DNA of 64,000 nucleotides from Bacteroidia bacterium (lineage in GTDB: Bacteria > Bacteroidota > Bacteroidia > J057). Positions 44,161-57,300 of the stretch are shown one piece after another; position 1 is the first letter of the stretch, and the number at the start of each line of letters is the position of its first letter. Made by a program: the position numbers and the translations under genes. A model generated the notes under the pieces. The model was not told the origin of the DNA and did no database searches. It worked only from the letters and a program-made list of their open reading frames with translations. The stretch spans positions 1 to 64,000 of the forward strand of contig JALEFZ010000040.1 in assembly GCA_022760475.1 (NCBI GenBank). Direction: 5' to 3'.

Positions 44161-46146
44161 ATGGAGTACCCTTGTTTGAAATACCTTGTTGGAAGGCCAG
44201 GAAAGCAATTCCTTAAAACAGCCTCATTAATCCTGTTTGGGTACTTATACAGTATTCTTTTTTCATCAAATGCTTTTGGACAATGCCCAGGGATGGAGGT
44301 AGACACACTGGCTATCACAGATTTTGAAGCCGGGATCCCTGAAGGATGGACAGCTGAAGAACCTACAGATGGAGGTGTATGGAGGGTAGATGCTGGCAGA
44401 ATTGGCTATTACAACAATCCGGGTAGTAGCAAATGGTTGTACTTGAACGATGAGGCTCAGGATAACATAGGCAAAGGGATATTTTTGAGCCCGGATTTCG
44501 ACTTATCTGCTTATTCAGCTGAAGTTTTTCTTGAATTTGACCTTCTTTTTCAGGCCTTTGAGGACAGCAGTTATTTTCTCCTGGAACTTTGGAATGGCAA
44601 AAACTGGATTGAAATGCTTCGCATCAGAGAAGATTTCTCCGGGAGATTAGAGGTAGACCTCAGCGGCATCCCTCATGATGCAGTCCAGCTTCGCTTTACT
44701 TATGACGATGAAGGTACATGGGCTTGGGGGATGGGCTTGGACAATCTGTTACTCTATGCTTTGCCTTCCAGTTGTGGGAATGGCATTTGTGATCCAGGTG
44801 AAAGTCTAGGAGACTGTAGCGATTGTGAAGACCTTCAGAATCCCGCCCCCCTTTGGGTGGATTATGGCAAAGACCTATACGGTCAATCCGCGCGATATAC
44901 TTCCTTTAACCACAATTCCCCCTGTGATGATTGTTCACAATTCATCCCACTAGGCTTTACATTGACCTTCTTTGACCAGCCCTACACTGAGATATACCTG
45001 AACACCAATGGGAACCTGACTTTTGACAGCGATTTTGTTGAGTACACACCCAGTCCATTTTGCCTGGAAGGCCCCAAAATGATTGCTCCATTCTTTGGCG
45101 ACGTAGACCTGACCCGGGGAGGTAGCATGGATTTTTATGCGGATCCGCAAAGGCATTATTTCATTGTTAACTGGAAAGAGGTAGCATACTATGGCTGTGA
45201 GAAGGGTTGCGAAAGGAGAAACAGTTTTCAGTTAGTCTTGACTGATGGAAGTATCAAGGAAATAAATGGGCACATGCTACCTTCCCATACAAATGTAATT
45301 TTCAACTATGGCGACATGGAGTGGACCACAGGTGAGTCTTCGGGAGGGGTAGACGGTTTGGGAGGTTCTGCAGCGACCGTCGGCATGAACATGGGCAATG
45401 GAGTCATTTGTATTGATTATGGAACCTTCGATGCAGAGGGATATGGATATCGAGGCAATAGCCAGGAGTTGGCCTGTCCTCCAAATGAAGTGAGCCACCT
45501 GGATTATCGTTCTATTGCTTTGGATGGTGAAAATGGGAGCCTGCTGGAACAGGATGGAGAAATCCCAGATTCGGACTCCTTGATCATTGCCTATTCCAGT
45601 GATGAGCATTCCAACCTGTTTTTCTGGAAAATGAAGGACAGCAGTTATACCCAGGAATTTGTGCTCTTCCGTGGAGAGCTTCCTGACCAATTGTATGAAA
45701 TATTAAGGCTAGGAGCCACGGAGGCTTATAATTCCGATTCACAGCGTTTTGAGATAACTGATTCATCCCCATTACCCAACCATCTCTACTATCTTTTGAA
45801 AGAGATCAGAATCAATGGGGAGGAAAATAAGTCAGATGTCCTTTCTCTGGCCAGTGATGCCGGCTCTTTGGATGACAAATTAGATCCTGGCTTTGAGTTA
45901 ATCTCTGTAGGGCCCAACCCATTCAAAAGCTTTCTTCAAATCTCCTACAATAATCCCAAAGGACATGAGATTACCTACATACTTGCCAATCAGTTGGGGC
46001 AGCCCATGGCAAAGGGGAGTTTTGGGAACCAGGCGGGTCCAGTACGCAAGCGGCTGGAACTACCTGGCATCCCAACAGGCAAATATTTCCTATCTGTCAA
46101 TTACCCAGGTGGAGGCAAAGGGGTAAAATTGATCAGGCTAGATTAA
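44161..46146 (+). CDS. NIDO-like secreted protein with T9SS type A sorting domain
   Basis: 661 aa from ATG 44161 (TTG 44143 is also possible and would overlap the previous stop). A signal peptide ends SSNAFGQ. Next are a jelly-roll-like domain (about 40-205), a Cys-rich CGNGICDPGESLGDCSDC segment, and a nidogen-like domain (EIYLNTNGNLTFDSDF, MIAPFFGDVDL, YFIVNWKEVAYYGC, NVIFNYGDMEW). The final 75 residues are a type A sorting domain (VGPNPFKSFLQISY, TGKYFLSVNY). It is likely a surface-attached adhesive protein. Its small upstream partner is membrane-bound. Confidence 0.8.
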   Translation: MEYPCLKYLVGRPGKQFLKTASLILFGYLYSILFSSNAFGQCPGMEVDTLAITDFEAGIPEGWTAEEPTDGGVWRVDAGRIGYYNNPGSSKWLYLNDEAQDNIGKGIFLSPDFDLSAYSAEVFLEFDLLFQAFEDSSYFLLELWNGKNWIEMLRIREDFSGRLEVDLSGIPHDAVQLRFTYDDEGTWAWGMGLDNLLLYALPSSCGNGICDPGESLGDCSDCEDLQNPAPLWVDYGKDLYGQSARYTSFNHNSPCDDCSQFIPLGFTLTFFDQPYTEIYLNTNGNLTFDSDFVEYTPSPFCLEGPKMIAPFFGDVDLTRGGSMDFYADPQRHYFIVNWKEVAYYGCEKGCERRNSFQLVLTDGSIKEINGHMLPSHTNVIFNYGDMEWTTGESSGGVDGLGGSAATVGMNMGNGVICIDYGTFDAEGYGYRGNSQELACPPNEVSHLDYRSIALDGENGSLLEQDGEIPDSDSLIIAYSSDEHSNLFFWKMKDSSYTQEFVLFRGELPDQLYEILRLGATEAYNSDSQRFEITDSSPLPNHLYYLLKEIRINGEENKSDVLSLASDAGSLDDKLDPGFELISVGPNPFKSFLQISYNNPKGHEITYILANQLGQPMAKGSFGNQAGPVRKRLELPGIPTGKYFLSVNYPGGGKGVKLIRLD

Positions 46147-46147
46147 G

Positions 46148-47137
46148 CTAGGCGACTTTTACCTCATTCACCAGTGGCTCATTGCCCTCATAGGCTGAAA
46201 TATTGTTCAGGGTAGTTTCTGCAATTTGTGTCAATGCATTTTGGGTAAAGAAGGCTTGATGCGCGGTAATGAGTACATTGGGGAAGCCCATAAGGCGGGC
46301 AATCAGGTCGTCGGTAATGATCGTTTCAGACAAATCCTGGAAGAACAGTTTCTCCTCCTGCTCATATACATCAATTCCAAGATAACCCAATTGCTTATGC
46401 TTAAGGGCGTGGATGGCTGCTTGTGTATCAATTAGGCCTCCTCGGCTGGTATTGATGAGCATTAGCCCTGGTTTTACCTTGTCGAACACCTCCTTGTTGA
46501 GCAGATATTGAGTTTCTTCATTTAATGGACAGTGTAGTGAGATGATGTCAGATTCCTTGTAAATGGTATCCAGTTCAACATATTCTACTCCTTCCAGTCC
46601 TTCGACCGGATATTTGTCATAGGCCAGGATGCGGCAGCCAAAGCCCTTCATTATGTCAATAAAGGAACGCCCAATTTTTCCTGTACCAATGACTCCAACG
46701 GTTTTTTTATACAGATCAAAACCTTCCAATCGTACCAAAGAGAAATTTCCTTCCCTGACCCTGTTATAGGCTTTGTGTGTTTTGCGATTCAATGTCAAGA
46801 TGAGTGCAACTGCATGCTCAGCAACGGCATGTGGCGAGTAGGCTGGAACCCGTGCTACTTTGATTCCCAATTCCTCGGCGACCTTTAGGTTCACATTATT
46901 GAAACCTGCGCACCTTAGAGCAATCATTTTTAATCCTTTGGCAGCAAGTCGTCTCAGGCAATCTTCATTTAATTGGTCATTTACAAAGACACAAATTGCC
47001 TCAAAACCTTCCCCCAGGGCACAGGTATCAGGATTGAGGGAAGGTTGAAAATAGAAGAATTCATGTTTTCCTTCATGGTTGGCACGGTCAAAAAACTCGC
47101 TGTCGTAGGGCTGTGTACTAAAAACGGCTACTTTCAT
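46148..47137 (-). CDS. ldhA: D-lactate dehydrogenase LdhA
   Basis: 329 aa from ATG 47137 (seven in-frame codons upstream are dropped because MKVAVFSTQPYD aligns with the E. coli LdhA start MKLAVYSTKQYD). NAD-binding motif GVIGTGKIGRSF and catalytic residues Arg in NTSRGGLID, Glu in DVYEQEEKLFF and His in ITAHQAFFT are all present; RCAGFNNVNL and VPAYSPHAVAEHA are diagnostic of LdhA. It reduces pyruvate to D-lactate with NADH during oxygen limitation, which fits the nearby high-affinity oxidase only loosely. It converges with the NIDO-like gene, the stops being one base apart. Confidence 0.93.
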   Translation of the reverse strand: MKVAVFSTQPYDSEFFDRANHEGKHEFFYFQPSLNPDTCALGEGFEAICVFVNDQLNEDCLRRLAAKGLKMIALRCAGFNNVNLKVAEELGIKVARVPAYSPHAVAEHAVALILTLNRKTHKAYNRVREGNFSLVRLEGFDLYKKTVGVIGTGKIGRSFIDIMKGFGCRILAYDKYPVEGLEGVEYVELDTIYKESDIISLHCPLNEETQYLLNKEVFDKVKPGLMLINTSRGGLIDTQAAIHALKHKQLGYLGIDVYEQEEKLFFQDLSETIITDDLIARLMGFPNVLITAHQAFFTQNALTQIAETTLNNISAYEGNEPLVNEVKVA

Positions 47138-47241
47138 TTGGCGTATGATTTTGGCCATAAAGGAGCACTATTTTTTTATTATCACAAATAGAAACGGGAT
47201 GATAAAGCGCAGACATGGGGATGACAATTGAGGGCAAAAAA

Positions 47242-47265
47242 ATGGCCCGAACTTAGTTGGGCCAT
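47242..47265 (-). terminator. Intrinsic terminator after PLA2-like lipoprotein gene
   Basis: Stem atggccc / gggccat with a 10-nt loop and, on the minus strand, a seven-T tract, 23 bp after the stop at 47288. Confidence 0.85.
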
Positions 47266-47287
47266 CTATATCATTTTCCTTAGAGAC

Positions 47288-48160
47288 TTATCCGCTGCAG
47301 CCACGGATCACACCAAATGTCCAATCATCAGCGGCCTCATTGAATTCATCTCCACAATTTCGATCGGAGCTTCCCCCTGATGCGCCATAACTCAAGCTAC
47401 ACTCGTCATGTTCGAAACAGTCAAGGGTCCAAGAGCTGGGTATCCACCATCTGCCACAGTTGCCTCCGCATCTTCCCATACAACCGTAAGATCCTCCGCC
47501 ATTATAACCAGCCGTGCGGGTAACATTCGTATTGCCTCTACTTCCATCATATTGAAGTGCATAACTTCTACCTCTTTTGATACAAGATACACCATCATTT
47601 CCACGCCTTTCGGTAGGACCAGGGTCGGCTGTTACCTGTCTTTCTCCATACACATAGCCCGCAGGTGCATTGGACCAGTAGTCAAGGATTCTGACCAAGG
47701 TGTTTTCAGCTTCAGAGATTACAAATTCGCTGGCATCAGACTCATTTTGCTGGCTATGACTGCCATCGTTGCAGCTATACTGAGAGTGATCGGGCTGGCT
47801 GTCGTAGATGCTCTCCCCTATTTTAACCGCAGCTCCATTTAAGGTAAGCATCTGCTCAGCCGTCAAGGTATTCGAATGGCCATCAAAATCAATTGAAAAG
47901 TCTTCGTAAGAAACCATGGCCTCAAGAACTTTCCCATCAATCATAGCAGTGAGGTGGTAAATTTCCTTTTCAAGGACTACTTCATAATTCACTGAATGCT
48001 CACTGTTGGAAAAGGTGCCTTTGATGTGTTCAGGAAGATTGACTTCAAGCAGTCGTGGCTTCAAAACGACTTCCGTTTCGGTTTCTGATGTTACCTGACA
48101 AGATTGGAATGCGAAGAGCATACCCAAAATGGGCAGCGCGAGTAGTGTAGATAATTTCAT
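47288..48160 (-). CDS. Lipoprotein with phospholipase A2-like domain
   Basis: 290 aa from ATG 48160 (the longer frame adds ten residues before a normal lipoprotein signal). The signal peptide ends FAFQS-C21, a lipobox of the relaxed Bacteroidota type. The N-terminal half is unknown. The C-terminal 70 residues hold YGCMGRCGGNCG, then LDCFEHDECSLSYG (Cys248, His251-Asp252, Cys254) and further Cys, matching the CxxHDxC active-site helix and Gly/Cys-rich calcium loop of secreted phospholipase A2. It would hydrolyse phospholipids at the cell surface, or act as a toxin or lipid-binding protein if inactive. It is monocistronic, with a strong terminator. Confidence 0.7.
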   Translation of the reverse strand: MKLSTLLALPILGMLFAFQSCQVTSETETEVVLKPRLLEVNLPEHIKGTFSNSEHSVNYEVVLEKEIYHLTAMIDGKVLEAMVSYEDFSIDFDGHSNTLTAEQMLTLNGAAVKIGESIYDSQPDHSQYSCNDGSHSQQNESDASEFVISEAENTLVRILDYWSNAPAGYVYGERQVTADPGPTERRGNDGVSCIKRGRSYALQYDGSRGNTNVTRTAGYNGGGSYGCMGRCGGNCGRWWIPSSWTLDCFEHDECSLSYGASGGSSDRNCGDEFNEAADDWTFGVIRGCSG

Positions 48161-48309
48161 AAGATAGGTAAAAATTAAAAAGTGTTTCAAAAAGCAATTA
48201 GTCTACTCTTCGGAACAGGCATCATGTACGTATATCAATCTATAAATATTTTGGATTGATTTAAAGTTATGGGCTATAACAAATTTCAATAAGTCGTAGA
48301 TAAGACAAC

Positions 48310-48337
48310 AAATGCCGACCCTTGATGGCCGGCATTT
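48310..48337 (-). terminator. Terminator of giant PKD gene
   Basis: Stem aaatgccg / cggcattt with a 12-nt loop, 20 bp past the stop at 48358; on the minus strand GCATTTGTTGTC follows, a weak T tract. Confidence 0.6.
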
Positions 48338-48357
48338 ATCCACATCAAACTAACATA

Positions 48358-51300
48358 TTATCTCAATAGGGTTACAGATCCTCTTATGAGGAATGGCAAA
48401 CCATTTTTACCTGTACCCTCTGCAACGTAAACGTAGGTTCCTTCGGCAACCTGCCCCCCTTGGTAGGTTCCATCCCAGAAGTCTTCCAGGCTGTTGCCTT
48501 CATAGATCAGCAATCCCCAGCGGCTGAATACCTTCCAGTTGATGTTATCAACCAGAAAGCCTTCCAGTTTGAAAACATCGTTGACTCCATCGCCATTCGG
48601 CGTAAAGGCTGAGGCTGCATAGACCGCCGTTTCATAATCAAGGCAGACTTCATTGGAGTAGGACAGCATCTCATTTCCTCCTTGCTCAATGGCAACCACT
48701 CGGTAGCAGTACTTCGATTGTTCAAGTGGCCCACTCTGATCCAGGTACCCCAACTGGCTTCCCTGAACAAAATCGAGGACCTCCCAGTCGTTGAGAGCTT
48801 CATTGAATCGCTCGATGCGATAGCGATCTACCCCAAATCGCCATGATTCGTAAGCTGTCCAACCGAGAGATACCTCTCCACCCACTCGCTCAGCCTTGAG
48901 GAGTATGGTGGTTCCCACATTACTTAGCCTGGTTACACTTCCACAACTGTCTTGCGCAGACACGCGGTAAGCATATGAACTTTCATTCACATCTGTATTC
49001 AGGTCTTCAAATTTGCTCTTACCAGAAGGCAGGGTCGCATAATTGGTGAAGGTGCCTCCATTTTCAGATTTTTCTACGTAAATGATTGCCACATTAGGTA
49101 TTTCAAATTCCTTCCATTCCAATACCGCATAGCGATTGTCCTGGACTGTCGCCCTAAGCATCACTGTCGGCTCTGCCTGAGAAGTTACCTCTCCAAGTAC
49201 CATGGTCGTATCTGACCAGGAAGTCTGCGAAGGATTCGCACCAATGGCTCGGACTCGGTATGATACACTGTTGAAACAGTCATCCAAATCGTCTTCAAAC
49301 TCTGTTTGAGTCCCTGGCACAATCCCCAGGAAGCTGACATTGGCAGGATTGTAATCCTCCACGCGATAGATTTCATACTGGGTAACCTCATTCCATCCCC
49401 TGTATGGGTTCCAGCGCAGGAAGATTCTGTTTGGAAGGACGAGTGCTTCAGCCTCTACAGTACAGTGGGCTTCTGTTCCTGCCAGCAAGGACTCATTGCC
49501 ACACCTATTGGTAACGCTGACCTTGTAGCAAATGCTATTCGCTTCTGCATCTACTCCTTTGTCAATGAAGGTAGTATCATTGATGAATTGGGTATTATAG
49601 ACAGGAACATATCCTTGTCCAGCAATTTCTCTGTAAACTGTATAGCCCTGGAATTCCTCATCAAATGGATGTTTGCTAAAGCTTACCTCCACTTGATCCC
49701 CCCTGATGACATTGACTTTCTGAATGGCCACCGATTGAGGAATGATGTCTCCATAAACCTCCACGAATTGTGGTTTCTGCACCTGGATGGAACAACCTAC
49801 CGAGTCCGTAACGGTTAAGCTCACGTCATATAAGCCTGCCCCCCCATAAGGATGATCAACCACTGGATCAAGGGTGGTGGCTGTATTGCCATCCCCGAAA
49901 TTCCAATCCCATTTGGCTATGCCCCAGTTGCTACTAGAGACAGCGGTAAAGCTGGCAATTACTGGAGGACAATCAGCCTCATATTCTACAATGAAGTCAG
50001 CGGTTGGATGATCCAGGTTAATGGCATTTACCTTGCTTATGCTGCTCGAGCAACCGAAGAAGTTTTCTACAAAGAGGCTCACAGAATAGATTCCATCCTG
50101 ATTGTAGGTATGATTGGGATTCTGTTCATTTGAAGAAAATCCATCTCCAAAATCCCAATTCCATGTCTGAATTGCATCTACTGTCTCATCCGTAAAGCTG
50201 ATCACGGTAGGCGCACATCCAATGGTATCGCTGATGACAAACTCAGCCACTGGAACAGGTCGCACAAATAGATCCTGTGACATGGTATCCATACAGCCAT
50301 TATTATCCTGAACTACAAGGCTAACTTGTATTCTGCCCTCCATATTCATGAAATAGGAGAAGTTTTGAGATTGTCCTCTTAGGGTATCATTCACAAACCA
50401 TTGATGACTGGTTAATCCCACGGGACTGGTACTAAAGTCGGTAAAGGAAGCTGTAAATGGGCCACAGTTAGCTGTATCCGAGACTAGGAAGTCTGCATTA
50501 GGTCCGGGGAAGATCCTCACGATGTCATTGATCACCATGGAATCCTGGCATCCATTGACATTGGTAATGACCAGTTTTACATCATACTCGCCTGCGGCTG
50601 TGTACACATGGCTTGGATTCTGTTGCACAGAAATGCTTCCATCTCCAAAGTCCCAACGCCAGTTGACCAGGGTGGTATCACCGATACTCAGGTCATTGAA
50701 TTGTATGGCTGTTCCTACACATGCCTGAGCCTGCGCAGCTTCAAAATCTGCAGTAGGGTGATCGTAGCGAATGTAATTTGTCTTGCTGATTCGATCAGTA
50801 CAACCAATTCCATTGGTAATTTCAAGTGTTACAGTGTACACTCCATCATTGGCGTAGGTATGGATGGGATTCTGAACATTATCCGTCTGACCGTCCCCAA
50901 AGTCCCAGGACCATGAGTTTATGTTCACCAATGGATCTGTTGACAGGTCGAAGAAATCAGCGTCTTGAGGGGCGCAGCCAAAGGTGTCAGGCGAAACAAA
51001 GTTCGCAATTGGTGAGCCGATTGCCCTAACTAGTTTGCTGATGCTATCAGTACATCCATTCCCATCTATGACCAACAACCTGATTCTTTCTAGCCCTGGG
51101 GTCGTCAAGACATATGCGGGCTCCTGAACAAAGGCTGAATCTCCTGTACCAAAGTCCCATACCCAGCTATCAATCGGTGAAGAAACACCTTGACTCAGAT
51201 CCTGGAAGTTCAAGTTGAATGGTACACAGCCAGTAGAATCGCTTGAATTGAAGTCAGCGATTGGCGGACTGAATACTGTAACTGCATTGGCCATGAGCAG

Positions 51301-54300
51301 GGTCTCGCTACAGCCTTTGGAGTTGGTAATGGTAAGCCTCACAGAATAAGTTCCAGGAGTCTGGTAAATATAGCTTGGATTCTGAACGCTTGAGGTCCCT
51401 CCATCTCCGAAATCCCAATTCCAACTGACAATACTCACATCCGAGCTGGACAGGTCGTTAAAGTTAACCTCTAGTCCTGGACAGCCTTCAGTGGCATCCA
51501 GGCTGAAGTTTGCGATAGGGTTGGTTAGTCTAATGTATTGAGGCCTGATTAAGGTATCTCGACAACCATCTATATCCACTACAATCAATTGAACATCATA
51601 ATCCCCTTGTACATTATAGGTATGTACCGGGAATTGTTGATTGGAGGTATTCCCATCTCCAAAGTCCCACGACCATGAATTAATGGTTCTGAGCCCCGTA
51701 CTCAAATCAGTGAAGTTGGAGGCCTGTGGCGCACAGCCCAGCGTATCTACCGACATAAAGCTGGCTTGAGGCCCTTCGAATACCTGAATATCCCTTGTAA
51801 AGGTATTTTGACAGCCATTGTTATCGGTGACAGTCAGGCTAATGGTATAAATTCCAGGTGTATTGAAGGTAGTTGCGGTGTTTTTAGCGGTGGAGGTATC
51901 TCCATTCCCTAGATCCCATAGCCAGTCCACTACCGGAGCACTTGCCCCTATGGAGTTATCAATTAGGTTAATCGACAGAGGTGCACAGCCTTCCAAAGCA
52001 GAGGGCGTAAATATAGCCTGGGGACCGTCCAAAATCTCTACCAACTGGTTTTGGGTTATGGTATTTGAACAACCCAGTACATTTGTAACAGTCAACCTAA
52101 CCGTATAACGTCCTCCAGCCGTATAGAAATGCACCGGATTTTGATCGGTTGAGCTTTGCCCATCACCAAAGTCCCAGAACCAGTCTGTAATCGTCGTATC
52201 AGGAATTGAATTGTCAATGAAACTGATATTGGTTCCTGGACAGACCTGATTTGAAGCCAATGTAAAGGCCGCTTGGGGGTGGGAAAGCCTGATGTGATTT
52301 ATTTTCTCAATGGAGTCCCTACACCCAAAGGCATCCTCTATCACAAGCCCTACCGAATAAATGCCATCATTTGCATAAGAGTTTGAAGGGAATTGTCCGC
52401 TTCCTGTTTGTCCATCGCCGAAGTCCCATGTCCAGGTAGCCAATTGGCCATCACCACGGTTACTCTGATCCTGGAAATTGATGGTCGTTGGTGAGCAACC
52501 CAAAGAATCGGAAGCCTGGAAATAGGCTGTGGGTGGCTGATAAACCTGAACTGACCTACTGCTCGTGTCCTTGCAACCATTGCCATCCGTAACAACCAGC
52601 TCAATGTCATAGACTCCAGGATCAGGATAATTCATGACGGGATTGGTGAATATAGAAGTCCCACCATTCCCCAGATCCCACTCCCAATTAAGGATTGGCG
52701 AAGCTCCATTGCTGGAAGTATTGTTAAAAGCAGTATTGAGCGGCGGACAAGAGGCCGTATCAGAGGGAGCAAATGAAGCCACCGGTGGGGTAAACACTTC
52801 AATGGTATCCACCTTGCTCAGTGTAGTTACACAACCGCTCTCATCTGTAATGGTCAGGCTCACTGTGTACATTCCAGGAATGTGATAGGTATGCCTTGGA
52901 TTTTGAAGGCTGGAAGTCGTTCCATCTCCAAGATCCCAATCCCACGAGACCACATTGGCTAGGGTCTGAGACAGATCTGTGAATTCAACCTCAGTGCCTG
53001 GGCATATTTCTGAGGGTGAAAGGGTAAATTCTACCTGTGGAGGCCCTAGCTGAATGAAATCAGGTTTGACCAATGTCTGGCTACAACCGAAGAAATCCGT
53101 TATGGTAAGACTTACTGTATAAATTCCATTGGCTGCATAGGTATGGCCAGGGAATTGATTGGTGGACGTGCTTCCATCTCCAAAGTCCCATAGCCATGAA
53201 GCAATTCCGGCACTGGCAAGACTCTGATCGAAGAAATTGATGGTTTTAGGTGCGCAGCCCATGCTGTCGCTGACCGTAAAGCTCACTTGAGGAAGCTGTC
53301 GGGCAGTTACTGTCGAACTCGCTGTGTCAGTACAGCCATTTGCATCGGTAGCAATGAGCCTTACATTGAATACTCCTGCATTTGAATAGGTAATCTGCGG
53401 GTTTACAAGTGTTGAACTTTGCCCATCTCCAAAGTCCCAATCGTAGGATACAATCGGCACAGCTCCCTGTGTAGAGGAGTTTGCAAAGGACAAAGCCAAT
53501 GGAATACAATTCGCAGTATCAGCAGGCAAGAATGAAGCCTGTGGGCCATTGTTTACCTGGATGATATTGTTGCGAACCAGTGTATCTGTACAACCCAGCA
53601 CATTCTCTATGATCAGGCTGACAGTATAACTTCCCGGTATATCATAAATGTGGGTTGGGTTCTGGACATTACTGCTTTGCCCATCTCCGAAGTCCCATGT
53701 CCAGGAAACAATAGACGTATCTCCAATGCTCTGGTCAGAAAAGCTTGCCAGTACTTCCGGACAGGCACCATTCACATTAAAGCTAAAGTCGGCTTGCGGA
53801 TGAGTTAGTTGAATGAGGTCATTCAGTACCAGGCTATTAGTACATCCATTTGCATCTACTACCTGAAGAGAAACATCATAAGAACCATCATTTAGATAAG
53901 TATGACTTGGATTTTCAAGTGTGGAAGTATTGCCATCGCCAAAGTTCCAGTTCCAACTTACAATACCTGCTCCACTTGCAGCCAGACTGGTGAAGTTTAT
54001 GTTAACCGGGGCACAGGAGAACCTTCTGTCTGCCTCAAAGTCTATACTTGGATTCTCATGAATCCTTACCAGGATGCTGGTATCATGGGTACATCCATTG
54101 CCATCTACCACAGATAAGCTAACGGTATAATCTCCAGCCTGGGTGTAAGTCATCGAAGGATTGGCCTGGGTGCTTCTGCTGCCATTCCCAAAGTCCCAAT
54201 CCTGAGTTAGGATTGCCACTCCATTTGCAGTAGAAAGATCACTGAAGTTAATCTGATGAGGGACACAGCCTTCCAAAGTGCTTGCACCTACCATTGCAAC

Positions 54301-57300
54301 AGGCGGTTCAAAGACCCTGACCGTACGCGTTTCCGTATCGGTACAACCCTGTGTATTGACTATGGTCAACGTTACTGTATAGGTTCCAGGCTGGGTATAG
54401 GTATGATTCACAACCGAACCACTGCCAGTGTTTCCATCTCCAAAATCCCAGTTTCTACTTACAATTGGGAAATTAGGCACAGGTGGGAATCCGGTAACAG
54501 AGAAGTCGAAGAAGGTAATCGATCCACCTGGGCAGATCTCATCTCTGTCTTGAGAGAATATGGCTACAGGCCGTATCAAATTGATGAAATCAGGCTTGAC
54601 TATGGTATCCGTACATCCCAGATCATCTATTACAATCAAGGTAACTGTGTAAATTCCGGTCAGGGTGTAAGTATGCGTAGGCGCCTGAACATCCGAAGAA
54701 TCACCATCCCCAAAGTACCATTTCCACGATACAATGTTCCTTGAAGAAGTACTCAAATCGTTGAAGGTAATGTTCTCATCACAGCCCACCTGCGTACTTG
54801 CATCAAAATCTGCTGCGGGGGGAGCGGAAGAAGTCACTGTACGAGTTGTGGTATCCAGACATCCCAGCCTGTCCGCTACTATCAAAGAAACCTGATAGTC
54901 TCCTGGAGTAGAGAAAATAACTGTTCTGGTCGTAGCAGTAGACGTCAATCCATTTCCGAAATCCCAACTCCAGGCCACCAATGTGGTATCTCCTTCCAGA
55001 GATTGATCGGTAAAGGTGGCTATGAATGGATTACAGCCGATGGTATCGCTCACTGCAAAGGCAGCTTGGGGCCTTTCAACCACTTCGATTACCGAGCTCT
55101 TACTAATGGTATCGCTACAGCCATTGATATTGGTCAGGATCATGCTGACTGTGTAGGTACCGCTTGCGGTGTAGGTATGAGAGACCGAAGGCCCAGTGGC
55201 GGTATTGCCATCGCCAAAGTCCCATTCCCAATTCGTAAGGCTGGTGTCAGCAATACTGGCATCATTGAAATCAACCTGAATCCCTTCACATGCTTTGGCT
55301 GTACTCAGGGTAAAATCTGCCTGAGGCCTTGAAAGCCTGACATAATTATTGCGTACCAGGGTATCTCTACAGCCATGAATATCCTCTACTTCAAGGCTGA
55401 TGGTATAATTGCCATCACTGGTATAAGTATGAATGGGAAACTGTTGAGTAGAAGTATTTCCATCCCCAAAATCCCAAATGAACCCGTTCAGCGGAGCGGG
55501 TCCGGTAGATGGATTGGTGAAGCTGACTACTCGTGGAGAACAGCCTACAGAATCAGCAGTCATAAAGCTGGCAACAGGCAATGCCCTTGCCAACATACTT
55601 TGACGTACAGTATCTGTACAGCCATTTTGATCGGTAGCCACCAACAAGAGTTCATAGGTACCTGAAACCTGATAAGTGTGAGATGCATTGGCTGTATTGG
55701 CGGTGTTTCCATCTCCGAAAATCCATTCGTAGCCTGTAATCGGCCATGTATTTGCGACAGAGGTATTGGTAAGGGTAAAGGCAAACGGCGTACAATCTGC
55801 CGTATCTGAAACAGTAAAGGAAGCTGAAGGCTTGTCAGCGATTTGGACCACATTATTTTTGATAATGGTGTCCGTACATCCCAATACATTTTCTACAATC
55901 AAACGGACAGAATACACACCGCTGGTCGCATATAGATGCTGAACACCCTGGCCTGTGGCCGTATTGCCATCGCCGAAATCCCAGGTCCAGCTTACCAAGG
56001 TGGTATCAGGGATACTTGCATCGGTAAAGGTCGCCAACTCTCCTTCACAAAGATCAGTAGAAGAAACAGTAAACTCTGCTTGAGGCAGCCTCACCCTTAC
56101 ATACTCGTCTCGTGTCAAGGTATCCCTACAACCATTGACATCGGTAACAATGAGACTTACATCAAATAATCCAACACCATTGTAGACATGGCTTGGGGCA
56201 GCCAGGTTGCTGGTATTTCCATCGCCAAAGTCCCATTCAAAACTAGCCAACGCAGCAGGACCAGAGGAAGTGCTACTGAAACTAACCGCCAAGGGAGGAC
56301 AACCTGAGTTATTCAAGGCAAAAAAGGCCGAAGTTGGATTGTCGAATACCTCCACATTTCGTGAAGTTGTTGCCTCACAACCATTGGCATCTGTGACAGT
56401 CAAATTCACAGTATATATGCCCGAAGCATTGAATATTCCCGTAGGAGTGCTGCTGATGGCTGAATCTCCATTCCCAAAATCCCACCTCAAAGCCACAATC
56501 GAAGCCCCATTTCCTACAGAGGTACTGGTGAAGTTCACTGTAAGCGGAGAACAGCCCGCACTGTCAGACATAGTAAACTGTGGCGTGGGCCCGTTGAGCA
56601 CCCGTATATAATTGTTTTTGACAATGGTATCCGTGCAGCCATAAATATTGGTAACTACAAGACTCACGGCATAAATTCCAGGATTGGCATAGGCATGTAC
56701 TGGGTTTTGTGCTGTAGAAGTAGTCCCGTCTCCAAAGTTCCATTCCCAGTTGGTCAAGGGATGATCGGGAGTGGACAAGTCCGAAAAACTAATGTCAGTC
56801 CCTGGACAGGTCTCGGTCAGATCAGAGGTAAACTCTGCTTGTGGACGTGTCAGGTTGATGTAATTATTTTTGATTAAACTTCTGCTACATCCATTCTCAT
56901 CTGTTACGGTCAATGTAACTGTATAACTTCCTTCGGCCATATATGTATGATTGGGATTCCTTAGGGTCGAAGTATTCCCATCGCCAAAATCCCATAGCCA
57001 GTTGGTCAGTAAATAAGGACTGGTAGTTCTGTCCGTAAAGGTGAATGAAAGTCCAGAGCAGCCCAATGAATCATTGGCTACAAAATCAGGTTGGGGCAAT
57101 TCATATGACTCCAAATCCAAACTTACACTGTCCTGACAACCATTGGCATCAGTAATTAATAACTCTGCGGTAAATACGCCATGGTTTACATAGGTATGGG
57201 AAGGATTTTGAAGGAAGGAGGTGTTTCCATCTCCAAAATCCCACCTCCAGGTATTGATTGCAGCATCCCCTGCTACTGATATATCCGTCAATGAAGTGCT

